DNA of 13,182 nt, taken from contig JAGXHC010000148.1 of the NCBI GenBank assembly GCA_024636405.1, positions 1-13,182 on the forward strand. Reading direction: 5' to 3'. This DNA comes from Sulfitobacter sp. Lineage in GTDB: Bacteria; Pseudomonadota; Alphaproteobacteria; Rhodobacterales; Rhodobacteraceae. This document shows, in pieces, positions 1-7,769 of this stretch. Below the pieces are notes generated by a model, which worked only from the letters and a program-made list of their open reading frames with translations, was not told the origin of the DNA and ran no database searches. Within the stretch, counting starts at the first letter, position 1; every line of letters starts with the position of its first letter. Made by a program: the position numbers and the translations under genes.

Positions 1-2429
1 GCGCCCATGGCAAAACCGCCATCAAAGGTGATCCCAAAGATCGGCTCCTCGCCATCGCGGAAGTATTCCGCCACCACGTTGGCACCGGATGCGCTGTCGC
101 TCAGCCGCGCACCGGAAAATCGGTCAATCTTGATAAAACGCCCGCCCGGCGGCACTTCGAAGGGGCCACCGCCGAACTTCTTGATCGCTTCGGACATAAA
201 GCGCTGGAATACCGGGCCGCACATACCGGCACCATAAGCGCTGCTGCCCAGACTGCGCGGATTATCGAAACCGATATAGCAACCGGCCACGATGTTTGAG
301 GAAAAGCCGATAAACCACACGTCCTTGGCGTCATTGGTGGTGCCGGTCTTGCCCGCGATAGGCACCGGCAGATTGATCGCACCGGATGCCGTGCCACGGT
401 CCACGACCCCCTTCATCATCGAGGTCAGCTGATACGCCGTGATCGGGTCCATGACCCGTTCGCGGTTGGAAATGATGCGCGGCGCGACCCCCGGCTCAAG
501 GCTCGCCAACTGGCAGTCGTTGCAAATGCGTTGGTCGTGTTTATAGACGGTGCGCCCATAGCGATCCTGCACCCGGTCCACCAGCGTCGGCTCCACCCGT
601 TCACCGCCATTGGCAAACATCGCATAGGCCGAAACCATCTGATAAAGCGTGGTTTCCTGTGACCCCAGCGCATTGGCAAGCACGGGTGCGAGATCATCGT
701 AAACGCCAAAGCGTTCGGCATAACTGCCCACCACATCCATGCCGATCTCCTGAGCCAACCGCACCGTCATCAGGTTGCGCGACTGTTCAATCCCGGTACG
801 CAGCGGCGTCGGTCCGTAGAACTTGTTGGACGAATTGCGCGGACGCCACATGCCCTGCGGTGTGTTGATCTCGATGGGGGCGTCCACCACGATGGTCGCG
901 GGCGAATAGCCACTGTCGAGTGCGGCTGCATAAACGAACGGCTTAAAGCTGGAGCCCGGCTGACGTTTGGCTTGCGTGGCGCGGTTGAACACGCTGGCCT
1001 GATAGGAAAATCCGCCCTGCATCGCGATCACACGGCCTGTATCCACGTCCATTGCGACAAAACCGCCCTGCACTTCGGGCACCTGCCGCAGGGTCCAGCG
1101 CAAGAATTCGCCGGTCGCATCCTCGGTCATGCGGCGCACCAGCACCACGTCGCCGACAGTCACCAGATCCCCTGCAACTTCGGCTTTTTTACCCAGTTTG
1201 CCATCCTCAAGCAATTTGCGCGCCCATTGCACATCCTTGGCCGGGATCCAGTGGCCGTCGGCGTCTTCTTCCACATCTTCAATGCCAATGCGCGCATCGC
1301 TGTCGCCAACCTCCAGCACCACGGCGGGATACCACTGATTTTCCAGCTCAATATCACGCGGCACCCGCAAAGCGGCCAATGCCTCGCGCCAGGATGTCTC
1401 GGTCCCCAGCTTGTCTGTGGCGATTTTTTGCCGCGTGCCGCGCCAGACGCCGATGCCACGGTCATATTGCTCCAGCTGACGCCGCAGCGCGTCTGCCGCG
1501 ATGGGCTGCATTTCGTTGTCGATCGTGGCGCGCACGGTCAGACCGCCGGTAAAAAACTCGCCTTCGCCGAAATCGCGGCTTAGCTGGCGGCGGATTTCAT
1601 CGGTGAAGTAGTCACGCGGCGGCAGCTCTGCCTTGAAGCTTTCAAAGTCGCCGTTCTGCACCGAGCGCAGCGGCTGTGCCCGCTCGGATTCATAGACAGT
1701 CTGCGTGAGAAAGCCGTTTTCCTTCATCTCGCGCAGAACGAAATTGCGCCGCGCAACCAGACGATCTTTTTGGCGCACGGGATGATAATCTGAGGGCGCT
1801 TTGGGCAGCGAGGCCAGAAACGCCGCTTCGTGGGGCGCCAATTCGCTCAGCGTCTTGTTGAAATAGGTCTGGCTTGCCGCAGCGACCCCGTAAGAGTTCT
1901 GACCAAGGAAAATCTCGTTCAGGTAAAGCTCAAGGATCCTTTCCTTTGGCAGCGTCTCTTCGAGCCGGGCAGCAAGGATGATTTCCTTGACCTTGCGTTC
2001 GGCGCGTCTGCTGCCGTCCAGCAGAAAGTTCTTCATCACCTGTTGCGTGATCGTGGAGGCGCCGCGCACGTCCTTGCCGCGGGTTTTCACCGCGTCGATG
2101 GCCGCCGCCGCGATGCCGCGCAGGTCATAGCCTTCGTGGGTGTAAAAATTCTTGTCCTCCGCCGATATGAACGCTTGCTTGACCAGATCCGGGATCGTGT
2201 TCGCGGGCGCAAAAAGCCTGCGTTCCTTGGCGAATTCGTCGATCAGGCGGCCCTGACCGGAATAGATGCGGCTGATTGTCGGCGGCGTGTACTGGGCCAG
2301 CGATGCGTGGCTGGGCAGGTCGCGGCCATACATCCAGAAGATCGCGCCGATGGTCAGTGCCACCATGCCGATGCCCATGGTCAGGGTGGTAAAGATACCG
2401 CCCAGAAATGACAGGAAGAATCGAAACAA
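1..2429 (-). CDS. mrcA: Penicillin-binding protein 1A, bifunctional transglycosylase/transpeptidase (C-terminus beyond window)
   Basis: Class A PBP that polymerises lipid II into glycan strands and cross-links the peptides on the periplasmic side of the inner membrane. About 809 residues are visible. A short cytoplasmic tail leads into one membrane helix (about residues 8-34, ending WMYGRDLP). The GT51 transglycosylase domain follows, with catalytic Glu91 in the motif AEDKNFY. A linker/OB-like region comes next, then the transpeptidase domain with Ser493 and Lys496 (SSFK), S550-R-N and K694-T-G. The reading frame is open to position 3, in GGFAMG, so only a short tail is missing compared with other alphaproteobacterial PBP1A. 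The start is a TTG: an in-frame TGA lies six codons upstream, no ATG occurs before the membrane helix, and a promoter sits about 30 bases upstream. A CxxC pair (C636, C639) lies between the SRN and KTG motifs. Identity is sure; the start is likely. Confidence 0.95.
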   Translation of the reverse strand, partial: MFRFFLSFLGGIFTTLTMGIGMVALTIGAIFWMYGRDLPSHASLAQYTPPTISRIYSGQGRLIDEFAKERRLFAPANTIPDLVKQAFISAEDKNFYTHEGYDLRGIAAAAIDAVKTRGKDVRGASTITQQVMKNFLLDGSRRAERKVKEIILAARLEETLPKERILELYLNEIFLGQNSYGVAAASQTYFNKTLSELAPHEAAFLASLPKAPSDYHPVRQKDRLVARRNFVLREMKENGFLTQTVYESERAQPLRSVQNGDFESFKAELPPRDYFTDEIRRQLSRDFGEGEFFTGGLTVRATIDNEMQPIAADALRRQLEQYDRGIGVWRGTRQKIATDKLGTETSWREALAALRVPRDIELENQWYPAVVLEVGDSDARIGIEDVEEDADGHWIPAKDVQWARKLLEDGKLGKKAEVAGDLVTVGDVVLVRRMTEDATGEFLRWTLRQVPEVQGGFVAMDVDTGRVIAMQGGFSYQASVFNRATQAKRQPGSSFKPFVYAAALDSGYSPATIVVDAPIEINTPQGMWRPRNSSNKFYGPTPLRTGIEQSRNLMTVRLAQEIGMDVVGSYAERFGVYDDLAPVLANALGSQETTLYQMVSAYAMFANGGERVEPTLVDRVQDRYGRTVYKHDQRICNDCQLASLEPGVAPRIISNRERVMDPITAYQLTSMMKGVVDRGTASGAINLPVPIAGKTGTTNDAKDVWFIGFSSNIVAGCYIGFDNPRSLGSSAYGAGMCGPVFQRFMSEAIKKFGGGPFEVPPGGRFIKIDRFSGARLSDSASGANVVAEYFRDGEEPIFGITFDGGFAMG

Positions 2430-2465
2430 GATGCGGACCGCCGTTGATCAGATGAATTGGCCACA

Positions 2466-2494
2466 CCTATAGACCGCGCGCGTCTTGGGGTCAA
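2466..2494 (-). promoter_or_regulatory. Sigma-70-like promoter for mrcA
   Basis: Read on the minus strand, TTGACC (2494-2489) and TATAGG (2471-2466) are separated by exactly 17 bases. A start near 2459 would give a leader of about 30 nt before the TTG start at 2429. Position and spacing fit a housekeeping promoter, so mrcA can be transcribed separately from the amidase upstream. This is a prediction from hexamers only. Confidence 0.65.
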
Positions 2495-2526
2495 AACACA
2501 ACCAAGCCATCGCGGGGCAGGAAACC

Positions 2527-2556
2527 GCCGATTTTCGCCGGAATTTGCCGATTTTC
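2527..2556. repeat. Direct repeat GCCGATTTTC, two copies 20 bp apart
   Basis: The 10-mer GCCGATTTTC occurs at 2527-2536 and again at 2547-2556, so the copies lie on the same helix face, two turns apart. They sit upstream of the predicted mrcA promoter, centred roughly 70 and 90 bases before the predicted transcript start. The arrangement resembles tandem activator or repressor sites, but I know of no regulator with this site. Confidence 0.4.
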
Positions 2557-2767
2557 AACGACGCAGGACGCTGCAACGCTGATGTATTTCCCGCCTTTTA
2601 GTCAGATTGCAGCGCGCTAAGCCAATGCAGCGATCAATTTGTCAGTTGAACGCCACGCACAGATGACGGTCGGTAGCAGCGTCGGCAAACCGCAAGATTG
2701 CCCTGCCCGTCGCCGTCTCCGACACGCCCCTGCGCAGTTACTCCACAAGGATTTGCGCGAGCTTCGC

Positions 2768-2791
2768 TGTACAACTAATTGATGTACAACT
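2768..2791. repeat. Direct repeat TGTACAACT, two copies 15 bp apart
   Basis: TGTACAACT occurs at 2768-2776 and 2783-2791, each containing the palindrome TGTACA. The second copy ends seven bases before the amidase stop codon (minus-strand gene). Function unknown; it could be a binding site or a chance repeat in an AT-richer stretch. Confidence 0.35.
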
Positions 2792-2797
2792 TAAATT

Positions 2798-4012
2798 CTA
2801 TTTCCGGATAAGCGGCTTTCGCGCGGCATCCTCATCGCGCCATTTCAGGATCGCGTCAGCCATCGCATTGACCATCACCGACCGCCAGACGGGATCGCGC
2901 AGATTATCCAGATCGCGCTTTGAACTCAGAAACCCGATCTCGACCAGCACAGAGGGGATATCAGCCGATTTCAGCACCGAAAACCCTGCCTGTCGCAGCG
3001 GCCGGCGGTTCATCGGACCGCCCGCGTCACGCATCCCCTCGGCCAGCACCTGTGCCAGTGTCGCAGAGCGCGGTTCCGTTTCCTGCCGCGCCAGATCCAG
3101 CAAAATGCCCGCCACCTGATCATCCGAGCCGGTCAAATCCGCGCCCGCGATGATGTCAGACCGATTGTGCCGCGCGGCAAGGTGTTCTGTCGCCTCATCA
3201 CTGGCTTCTTCGGACAGTGTATAGACCGTTGCCCCCTTGGCGCCGCCTTGGGTCAGCACATCAGCGTGCAGCGACACAAAGACATCCGCGTTTGACTGAT
3301 GGGCAATCGCCACCCGGCTTTCCAGTGCCACAAAAATGTCGTCATCACGGGTCAGCACCGCCTCTACGCCGCTGCGTCGAAGCGCCTCGCGCAGGGCGCG
3401 GGCAAAGCTGAGCATCAGTTCCTTTTCGGTGACATCGTCGCGTTCTGCGCCTGGATCAATCCCGCCGTGGCCGGGATCAAGCACCACAACAAATGCATCC
3501 GGTTCACTCTTGCGTGGCGGTGGCGGCAATGTCAGCGCGGCCGTCCAGAGCGGATCAACAGGCACCCCTGCCGCTTCGGCAAATGCCGCCGGTTCCACCG
3601 TCTTGAGGTCGATCTCCAGCCGCGCGGTGCTGGTTGCGCTGTCCACGGGCATGCCGATCTGGGTGGGCACCATCGGTTCGGCCAGATCGGCCACCAGCCG
3701 CGACCAGCCCGGCTGAAACGCGCCAAAGCGTATGTCCTTGATCCGGCCCGGTTCCGCCAGCAGGTCATGCGCCTTGACGCCGGACCAGTCAGCCTCGCGG
3801 AAGTCGATGACCAATCGCGCAGGGTCAGCCAACAGAAAGACGCGGAAAGGCACGCCCTGGCTTAGCGTGACCCTTATGGATGTGCGTCCGCGCCAGCCAT
3901 CGCTGATCGCGCTTTTTGATGCGTCCACTCGCGCCAGCGCGGTCAGGTCCTGTGCCGCAAGCGGTTCTGCGCACAGCAAACCCGCCAGTAATATTCCCAA
4001 TAGTGCCCGCAT
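2798..4012 (-). CDS. Periplasmic N-acetylmuramoyl-L-alanine amidase (AMIN + Amidase_3)
   Basis: Zinc amidase of the AmiA/B/C type that cuts the bond between N-acetylmuramic acid and L-alanine in peptidoglycan, used in cell separation and wall turnover. From the chosen start the protein has 404 residues. A signal peptide (MRALLGILLAGLLCAEPLAA) is followed by an AMIN-type targeting domain (about 35-135), a Pro-rich linker, and the catalytic domain (about 173-395). Visible zinc and catalytic residues are His182 in DPGHGG, Glu196 in TEKEL, His249 in SLHAD and Glu358 in VEIGFLS; all are present. An ATG 14 codons upstream (position 4054) would add a tail before the signal peptide that contains a rare AGA codon, so I prefer 4012, without certainty. 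It follows the aminotransferase by 71 bases on the same strand and precedes mrcA, another wall gene. It could be called amiC, but the alphaproteobacterial enzyme need not be the E. coli orthologue. Confidence 0.93.
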   Translation of the reverse strand: MRALLGILLAGLLCAEPLAAQDLTALARVDASKSAISDGWRGRTSIRVTLSQGVPFRVFLLADPARLVIDFREADWSGVKAHDLLAEPGRIKDIRFGAFQPGWSRLVADLAEPMVPTQIGMPVDSATSTARLEIDLKTVEPAAFAEAAGVPVDPLWTAALTLPPPPRKSEPDAFVVVLDPGHGGIDPGAERDDVTEKELMLSFARALREALRRSGVEAVLTRDDDIFVALESRVAIAHQSNADVFVSLHADVLTQGGAKGATVYTLSEEASDEATEHLAARHNRSDIIAGADLTGSDDQVAGILLDLARQETEPRSATLAQVLAEGMRDAGGPMNRRPLRQAGFSVLKSADIPSVLVEIGFLSSKRDLDNLRDPVWRSVMVNAMADAILKWRDEDAARKPLIRK

Positions 4013-4083
4013 CTGTTTCACCGCTCTGCCCGATGCTGTTTTGCAGCCGTCCATAGCACCGAATGACCTTCGGGGCCAGCGTA

Positions 4084-5226
4084 TCAGCGCGCGGCCATAT
4101 AGCGCTGCAGGCGCGCGATCCCCTCGGCGATATCGGCGGTTGCGCGGGCATAGGAAAACCGCAGCGTGGTGTGGCCGCGCACGGGATCGAAATCCAGCCC
4201 CGGCGTCACCGCCACATCGGCACGATCCAAAATATCGCGGGCAAGCGCGCGGCTGTCGTTCGTGATCTGCGACACATCCGCATAGACATAGAACGCGCCA
4301 TCCGGCGGAGCGATCCGGTCAAAGCCAACGCTGCGCAATCCGTCAAGCATCAGGGCGCGATTGGCCCGGTAGACGTCCATATTGGCCTGTAGTTCTTCAC
4401 CGCAGTCCATCGCCGCCAAGGCAGCAATCTGGCTGGCGTGGGGGGCGCAGATGAACATATTCTGCGCAATCCGTTCCACAACGCGGACATGATCGGGCGG
4501 CACGACCATCCAGCCCACGCGCCAACCGGTCATGGAGAAATATTTGGAAAAGGAGTTGATCACATAGGCCTCATCGGTCAGCTCCAACGCGCTGACAGCC
4601 TTTTTGTCATATTCAATGCCGTGATAGATTTCGTCGGAGATAAAGGACATGTCGCTGTCGTGGCAGGCCCCGATCAGCGCGCCCATGGCGTCACGGTCCA
4701 ACATGGTGCCGGTTGGATTGGCGGGCGAGGCCACCAGCAGTCCAGCCAGATCAAGGGCTGCGAAATCGGCCGCTACCGGTTGATACCTGTTTTCCGGTGC
4801 GGCGGGCAGATCGACAGGGCTCAGCGCCAGCGCGCGCAGGATCTGACGGTAGCTGGGATAGCCCGGCGCGCCGATGCCCACCCGGTCCGCAGTATCAAAC
4901 AGTGCTGTGAACGCCAGAATGAAGCCGCCCGATGATCCGGGCGTGATGACGACCCGTGCAGGATCAAGATCGACGTCGTACCATTCACCATACATCTGCG
5001 CGATACGCGCCCTCAGCGCGGGCAGACCCAGCGCAACAGTATAGCCCAACGGCCCTTGTGCCATCGCCTTGGTCAGCGCGGCGACGGCCCCCTGCGGCGC
5101 GCCGGTGCTGGGCTGGCCGACTTCCATATGAATGATGTGGCGGCCCGCCGCTTCGGCGTTGGCGGCGGCCTGCATGACATCCATCACAATAAAGGGATCG
5201 ACCTGGGACCGGGTTGATATGCGCAC
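4084..5226 (-). CDS. Class I/II pyridoxal-phosphate aminotransferase
   Basis: PLP-dependent fold-type I aminotransferase, 380 residues from the GTG start, cytoplasmic. Cofactor residues are visible: Asn170 in SPANPTG, Asp198 and Tyr201 in SDEIYHG, and the Schiff-base lysine Lys228 in NSFSKYFSMTGWRVGW. An Arg in LRFSYA near the C-terminus probably binds the substrate carboxylate. The sequence resembles the aspartate/aromatic aminotransferases annotated only as 'pyridoxal phosphate-dependent aminotransferase'; the amino acid used cannot be read from the sequence. The start is GTG at 5226 because an AGGAG lies seven bases upstream. An ATG 11 codons further up would put that AGGAG inside the coding region and add a basic N-terminus outside the conserved family start. 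It is divergent from the DsbA-like gene and lies upstream of the amidase on the same strand. Confidence 0.92.
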   Translation of the reverse strand: MRISTRSQVDPFIVMDVMQAAANAEAAGRHIIHMEVGQPSTGAPQGAVAALTKAMAQGPLGYTVALGLPALRARIAQMYGEWYDVDLDPARVVITPGSSGGFILAFTALFDTADRVGIGAPGYPSYRQILRALALSPVDLPAAPENRYQPVAADFAALDLAGLLVASPANPTGTMLDRDAMGALIGACHDSDMSFISDEIYHGIEYDKKAVSALELTDEAYVINSFSKYFSMTGWRVGWMVVPPDHVRVVERIAQNMFICAPHASQIAALAAMDCGEELQANMDVYRANRALMLDGLRSVGFDRIAPPDGAFYVYADVSQITNDSRALARDILDRADVAVTPGLDFDPVRGHTTLRFSYARATADIAEGIARLQRYMAAR

Positions 5227-5233
5227 GGGCTTG

Positions 5234-5238
5234 CTCCT
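5234..5238 (-). promoter_or_regulatory. Ribosome binding site AGGAG deciding the GTG start of the aminotransferase
   Basis: On the minus strand AGGAG ends seven bases before the GTG at 5226-5224. This near-ideal Shine-Dalgarno site favours the GTG over the upstream in-frame ATG at 5259. Confidence 0.75.
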
Positions 5239-5309
5239 AGACTTCGCATGTGCTTTCACCGCGTCCAGCGCTCCGCGTCAACCTTATCCCCTGTCCGAAA
5301 GGTCCTTGC

Positions 5310-6053
5310 ATGTTCCGCCGCCTGATCGTTCCCGCGTTTATTACCCTTGCCGCCCTGCCTGCCATGGCAATGGATCTGACCGCGCTGACGGATGCGGAAC
5401 GCGCGTTGTTCCGTGCCGAAGTGCGCGCCTACCTGATGGAAAACCCGCAGGTGATCATGGAAGCTGTCGAGCAGTTGCAAAACCAGGAAGCACAGGCGCA
5501 GGCCAACGCCGATGTGTCGCTGGTCGCTGACAATGCCGAAGAGATTTTCAACGATGGCTATTCCTGGGTTGGCGGCAATCCTGACGGCGACATAACGCTT
5601 GTTGAATTTCTGGATTACCGTTGCGGCTATTGCAAACGCGCCCACGGCGAAGTCGCCAGACTTTTGAAAGAAGACGGAAACATACGTCTGATTGTCAAAG
5701 AATTCCCGATTTTGGGTGAACAATCCGTGCTTGCCTCCCGGTTTGCCGTGGCCACCAAACAAGTGGCGGGTGACGACAAATACAAGGCCATCAACGACGC
5801 GCTGATGGCGTTCGCGGGTGATATCACGATGGCATCACTGGGCCGTCTGGCAGCGACATACGATCTGGATATGGACGCAATCACTGTGGCCATGGACACC
5901 CCCGAAGTGACAGAGCAGATCGTTCGCACACGCGCATTGGCGGAAAAGCTGGCAATTTCAGGCACGCCCACATTTGTGATGCAGGACGAAATGCTGCGCG
6001 GCTATCTGCCGTTTGATGGGATGATGGCGCTGGTCAACGAAAAGCGCGGCTAA
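5310..6053 (+). CDS. DsbA-family periplasmic thiol:disulfide oxidoreductase
   Basis: Exported thioredoxin-fold protein of 247 residues, likely introducing or reshuffling disulfides in periplasmic proteins. The signal peptide is MFRRLIVPAFITLAALPAMA. A helical N-terminal segment (about 24-60, VRAYLMENPQVIMEAVEQLQ) matches the short domain found before the thioredoxin domain in ScsC/Com1-type DsbA proteins, where it can mediate oligomerisation. The active site is C105-G-Y-C108 in LDYRCGYCKRAH; cis-proline Pro220 is in SGTPTF. The 112 residues between them hold the helical domain typical of DsbA. The start at 5310 is chosen because the signal peptide begins there, with AAAGG eight bases before it; the frame stays open to an ATG at 5250, but that extension overlaps the aminotransferase control region. 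It pairs with the next gene. The protein target is unknown. Confidence 0.9.
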   Translation: MFRRLIVPAFITLAALPAMAMDLTALTDAERALFRAEVRAYLMENPQVIMEAVEQLQNQEAQAQANADVSLVADNAEEIFNDGYSWVGGNPDGDITLVEFLDYRCGYCKRAHGEVARLLKEDGNIRLIVKEFPILGEQSVLASRFAVATKQVAGDDKYKAINDALMAFAGDITMASLGRLAATYDLDMDAITVAMDTPEVTEQIVRTRALAEKLAISGTPTFVMQDEMLRGYLPFDGMMALVNEKRG

Positions 6054-6058
6054 GGTCC

Positions 6059-6559
6059 ATGCGCAATATATTGCTGTGCCTTGGCCTACTGGTCCCGGCC
6101 ATGGCAGATGCGCAGACCGACCTGCGTCGCATGACCGCTGGCGAACGGGCGGCATTTGGCGAAGAGGTGCGCGCGACGCTATTGGCTTCGCCAGATATCG
6201 TTGCGGCCGCGTTGGACCGCGCAACCCCGATGCAAACGGCAGTGCGCGATGCTTTCCGCGCGGAAGTGGCCGAAGACATGGACCTGCTGACCAGACTGGC
6301 GCCACAAGTGCTGGCCAGCCATGATATCGCGCTGTTTGTCGGGGATCTGTGCGAAGGCTGCACGCGCGCCATAGAGGAATTGCGAACGTTGTCAGATACT
6401 TCCGGCGTGACCTTCATCTTGCATGATATTGCTGACCCCGAAACGGCTGTCTTGGCGAAAACGCTGGGGCTGGACATGGTGCCGTCCTACGTTCTGCCCG
6501 ATATGGTGCTGCGCGGGCACATCCCTGCACTGGTGCTACAGCGTTATCTAACCCGGTAG
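6059..6559 (+). CDS. Short exported thioredoxin-fold protein, diverged paralogue of the preceding DsbA-like gene
   Basis: A 166-residue protein with a signal peptide (about residues 1-18, MRNILLCLGLLVPAMADA). The segment after the signal (TDLRRMTAGERAAFGEEVRATLLASP) parallels the start of the neighbour's mature protein (LTALTDAERALFRAEVRAYLMENP). The end (VPSYVLPDMVLRGHIP) parallels GTPTFVMQDEMLRGYLP. The likely redox motif is C98-E-G-C101, with Pro142 at the cis-proline position, only 41 residues later against 112 in the neighbour: the helical domain of DsbA is absent. The gene starts five bases after the upstream stop, with AAGG overlapping that stop, so the two are almost surely one operon. 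It might be a dedicated redox partner, isomerase or reductase for the neighbour, or a degenerate copy. No named family is recognised with confidence. Confidence 0.85.
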   Translation: MRNILLCLGLLVPAMADAQTDLRRMTAGERAAFGEEVRATLLASPDIVAAALDRATPMQTAVRDAFRAEVAEDMDLLTRLAPQVLASHDIALFVGDLCEGCTRAIEELRTLSDTSGVTFILHDIADPETAVLAKTLGLDMVPSYVLPDMVLRGHIPALVLQRYLTR

Positions 6560-7696
6560 CTACTCTGCCGCCTGCTCCGCGGCTTCAATCTCCGCGGCTT
6601 CAATTTCTGCGGCACGTTTTTCGACTTGTTCCACGATATGCTCAACCATGCCATCATTGCCAAGCTTGTGGCGTTGCTTGCCCGCCAGATAGACCATGCC
6701 CGACCCGGCCCCGCCGCCGGTAAATCCCACATCCGTCATCAGCGCTTCCCCCGGACCGTTGACGACGCAGCCGATGATCGACAGGCTCATTGGGGTTTTG
6801 ATGTGTTCAAGCCGCTTTTCCAAAGTCTCCACCGTCTTGATCACGTCAAAACCTTGCCGCGCGCAGGACGGGCAAGAGATGATATTGACGCCGCGATGCC
6901 GCAGGCCGAGCGATTTCAGGATCTCAAAGCCAACTTTGACCTCTTCGACCGGGTCCGCCGAGAGGCTGACACGGATCGTGTCGCCAATGCCCATCCACAA
7001 CAGATTGCCCATGCCGATCGCGGATTTGATCGTGCCCGAGGTCAGCCCGCCCGCCTCGGTGATGCCAAGGTGAATGGGTGCATCCGTCGCTTCTGCCAGC
7101 TTTTGATAGGCGGCGGCAGCCATAAAGACGTCGGACGCCTTGCAGCTGATCTTGAATTCGTGAAAATCGTTGTCCTGCAAGAGCTTGATATGATCGAGCC
7201 CGGATTCAACCATCGCATCGGGGCAAGGTTCGCCGTATTTATCCAGCAAATGCCGCTCAAGCGAGCCTGCATTGACGCCGATCCGGATGGAACAATTATG
7301 ATCGCGTGCGGCTTTGATGACCTCGCGCACACGTCTTTCATCGCCGATATTGCCGGGGTTGATGCGCAAACAGGCCGCACCCGCCTCGGCTGCTTCGATG
7401 CCGCGTTTGTAGTGAAAATGGATATCCGCAACGATCGGCACGGAAACTTCGCGCACGATCTCTTTTAATGCCTTTGAAGAGGCTTCGTCCGGCACCGAAA
7501 TGCGGACGATGTCCGCGCCTGCGTCGGCGGCCGCCTGGACTTGCGCAATGGTCCCAGCGACATCCGTGGTCAGCGTGTTGGTCATGGTCTGTACGGTGAT
7601 CGGGGCATCGCCGCCCACAGGCACATTGCCGACCATGATCTGGCGCGATTTGCGGCGGTAGATGTTGCGCCAGGGACGGATATGATTAAGCGACAT
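6560..7696 (-). CDS. ispG: 4-hydroxy-3-methylbut-2-en-1-yl diphosphate synthase
   Basis: IspG (GcpE) converts 2-C-methyl-D-erythritol 2,4-cyclodiphosphate to HMBPP, the penultimate step of the MEP isoprenoid pathway, using a [4Fe-4S] cluster. The 378-residue protein begins [20 protein letters not shown], continues through a TIM-barrel part with [11 protein letters not shown] and RINPGNIG, and ends in the cluster domain. Cluster ligands are Cys275 and Cys278 in SCPSCARQ and Cys310 plus Glu317 in [10 protein letters not shown], all intact. The tail after residue about 360 is an Ala/Glu-rich repeat. Of two nearby ATGs I use 7696, because AAGG lies eight bases upstream; the other (7705) leaves only three. 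It follows rodZ by 73 bases with no clear promoter between, so cotranscription is likely. Its stop directly touches the stop of the convergent gene at 6559. Confidence 0.97.
   Translation of the reverse strand: MSLNHIRPWRNIYRRKSRQIMVGNVPVGGDAPITVQTMTNTLTTDVAGTIAQVQAAADAGADIVRISVPDEASSKALKEIVREVSVPIVADIHFHYKRGIEAAEAGAACLRINPGNIGDERRVREVIKAARDHNCSIRIGVNAGSLERHLLDKYGEPCPDAMVESGLDHIKLLQDNDFHEFKISCKASDVFMAAAAYQKLAEATDAPIHLGITEAGGLTSGTIKSAIGMGNLLWMGIGDTIRVSLSADPVEEVKVGFEILKSLGLRHRGVNIISCPSCARQGFDVIKTVETLEKRLEHIKTPMSLSIIGCVVNGPGEALMTDVGFTGGGAGSGMVYLAGKQRHKLGNDGMVEHIVEQVEKRAAEIEAAEIEAAEQAAE
6584..6613. repeat. 15-bp tandem repeat in the 3' end of ispG
   Basis: Two tandem 15-bp units (6584-6598 and 6599-6613) differ at two positions and encode AAEIE twice in the IspG tail. 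This is an in-frame low-complexity expansion after the conserved enzyme end. Confidence 0.6.
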
Positions 7697-7769
7697 GGCA
7701 TGCACCTTAAGGCTGGGGCTGATTGCCTTCTACCTAGTCAGCGGCGCGGTTGATCGCAATGGGGTGCGG

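Larger units (their letters stand above)
2430..2797. other. Intergenic region between amidase and mrcA
   Basis: These 368 bases hold no convincing gene: no frame has a long open stretch with a recognisable product. What can be seen is the mrcA promoter next to the gene, a pair of 10-bp direct repeats upstream of it (2527-2556), and a pair of 9-bp direct repeats just after the amidase stop (2768-2791). No hairpin followed by a T-run is visible, so the amidase transcript may read into mrcA. The middle part (about 2560-2750) is unexplained and could be remnant sequence. Confidence 0.6.

Noticed and set aside
972..1583. 203-residue plus-strand open frame opposite mrcA
   Set aside because: It lies fully antisense to the transglycosylase/transpeptidase coding region, has no family-like motifs, and is expected from high-GC codon bias.
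1830..2411. 193-residue plus-strand open frame opposite the mrcA N-terminus
   Set aside because: Antisense to clearly conserved GT51 sequence; no ribosome site or domain.
3299..3865. 188-residue plus-strand open frame opposite the amidase
   Set aside because: Mirror frame of the conserved amidase; composition rich in Arg/His/Gly and no recognisable product.
4059..4073. CCGAA/TTCGG 5-bp hairpin between aminotransferase and amidase
   Set aside because: Too short and without a T-run; such stems are common by chance at this GC content.
5250..5309. N-terminal extension of the DsbA-like protein to an upstream ATG
   Set aside because: It would bury the signal peptide behind 20 residues and overlap the aminotransferase start region; the internal ATG has a good ribosome site and begins a typical signal peptide.
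6626..7468. 280-residue plus-strand open frame opposite ispG
   Set aside because: Antisense to a universally conserved enzyme; no supporting start or motif.
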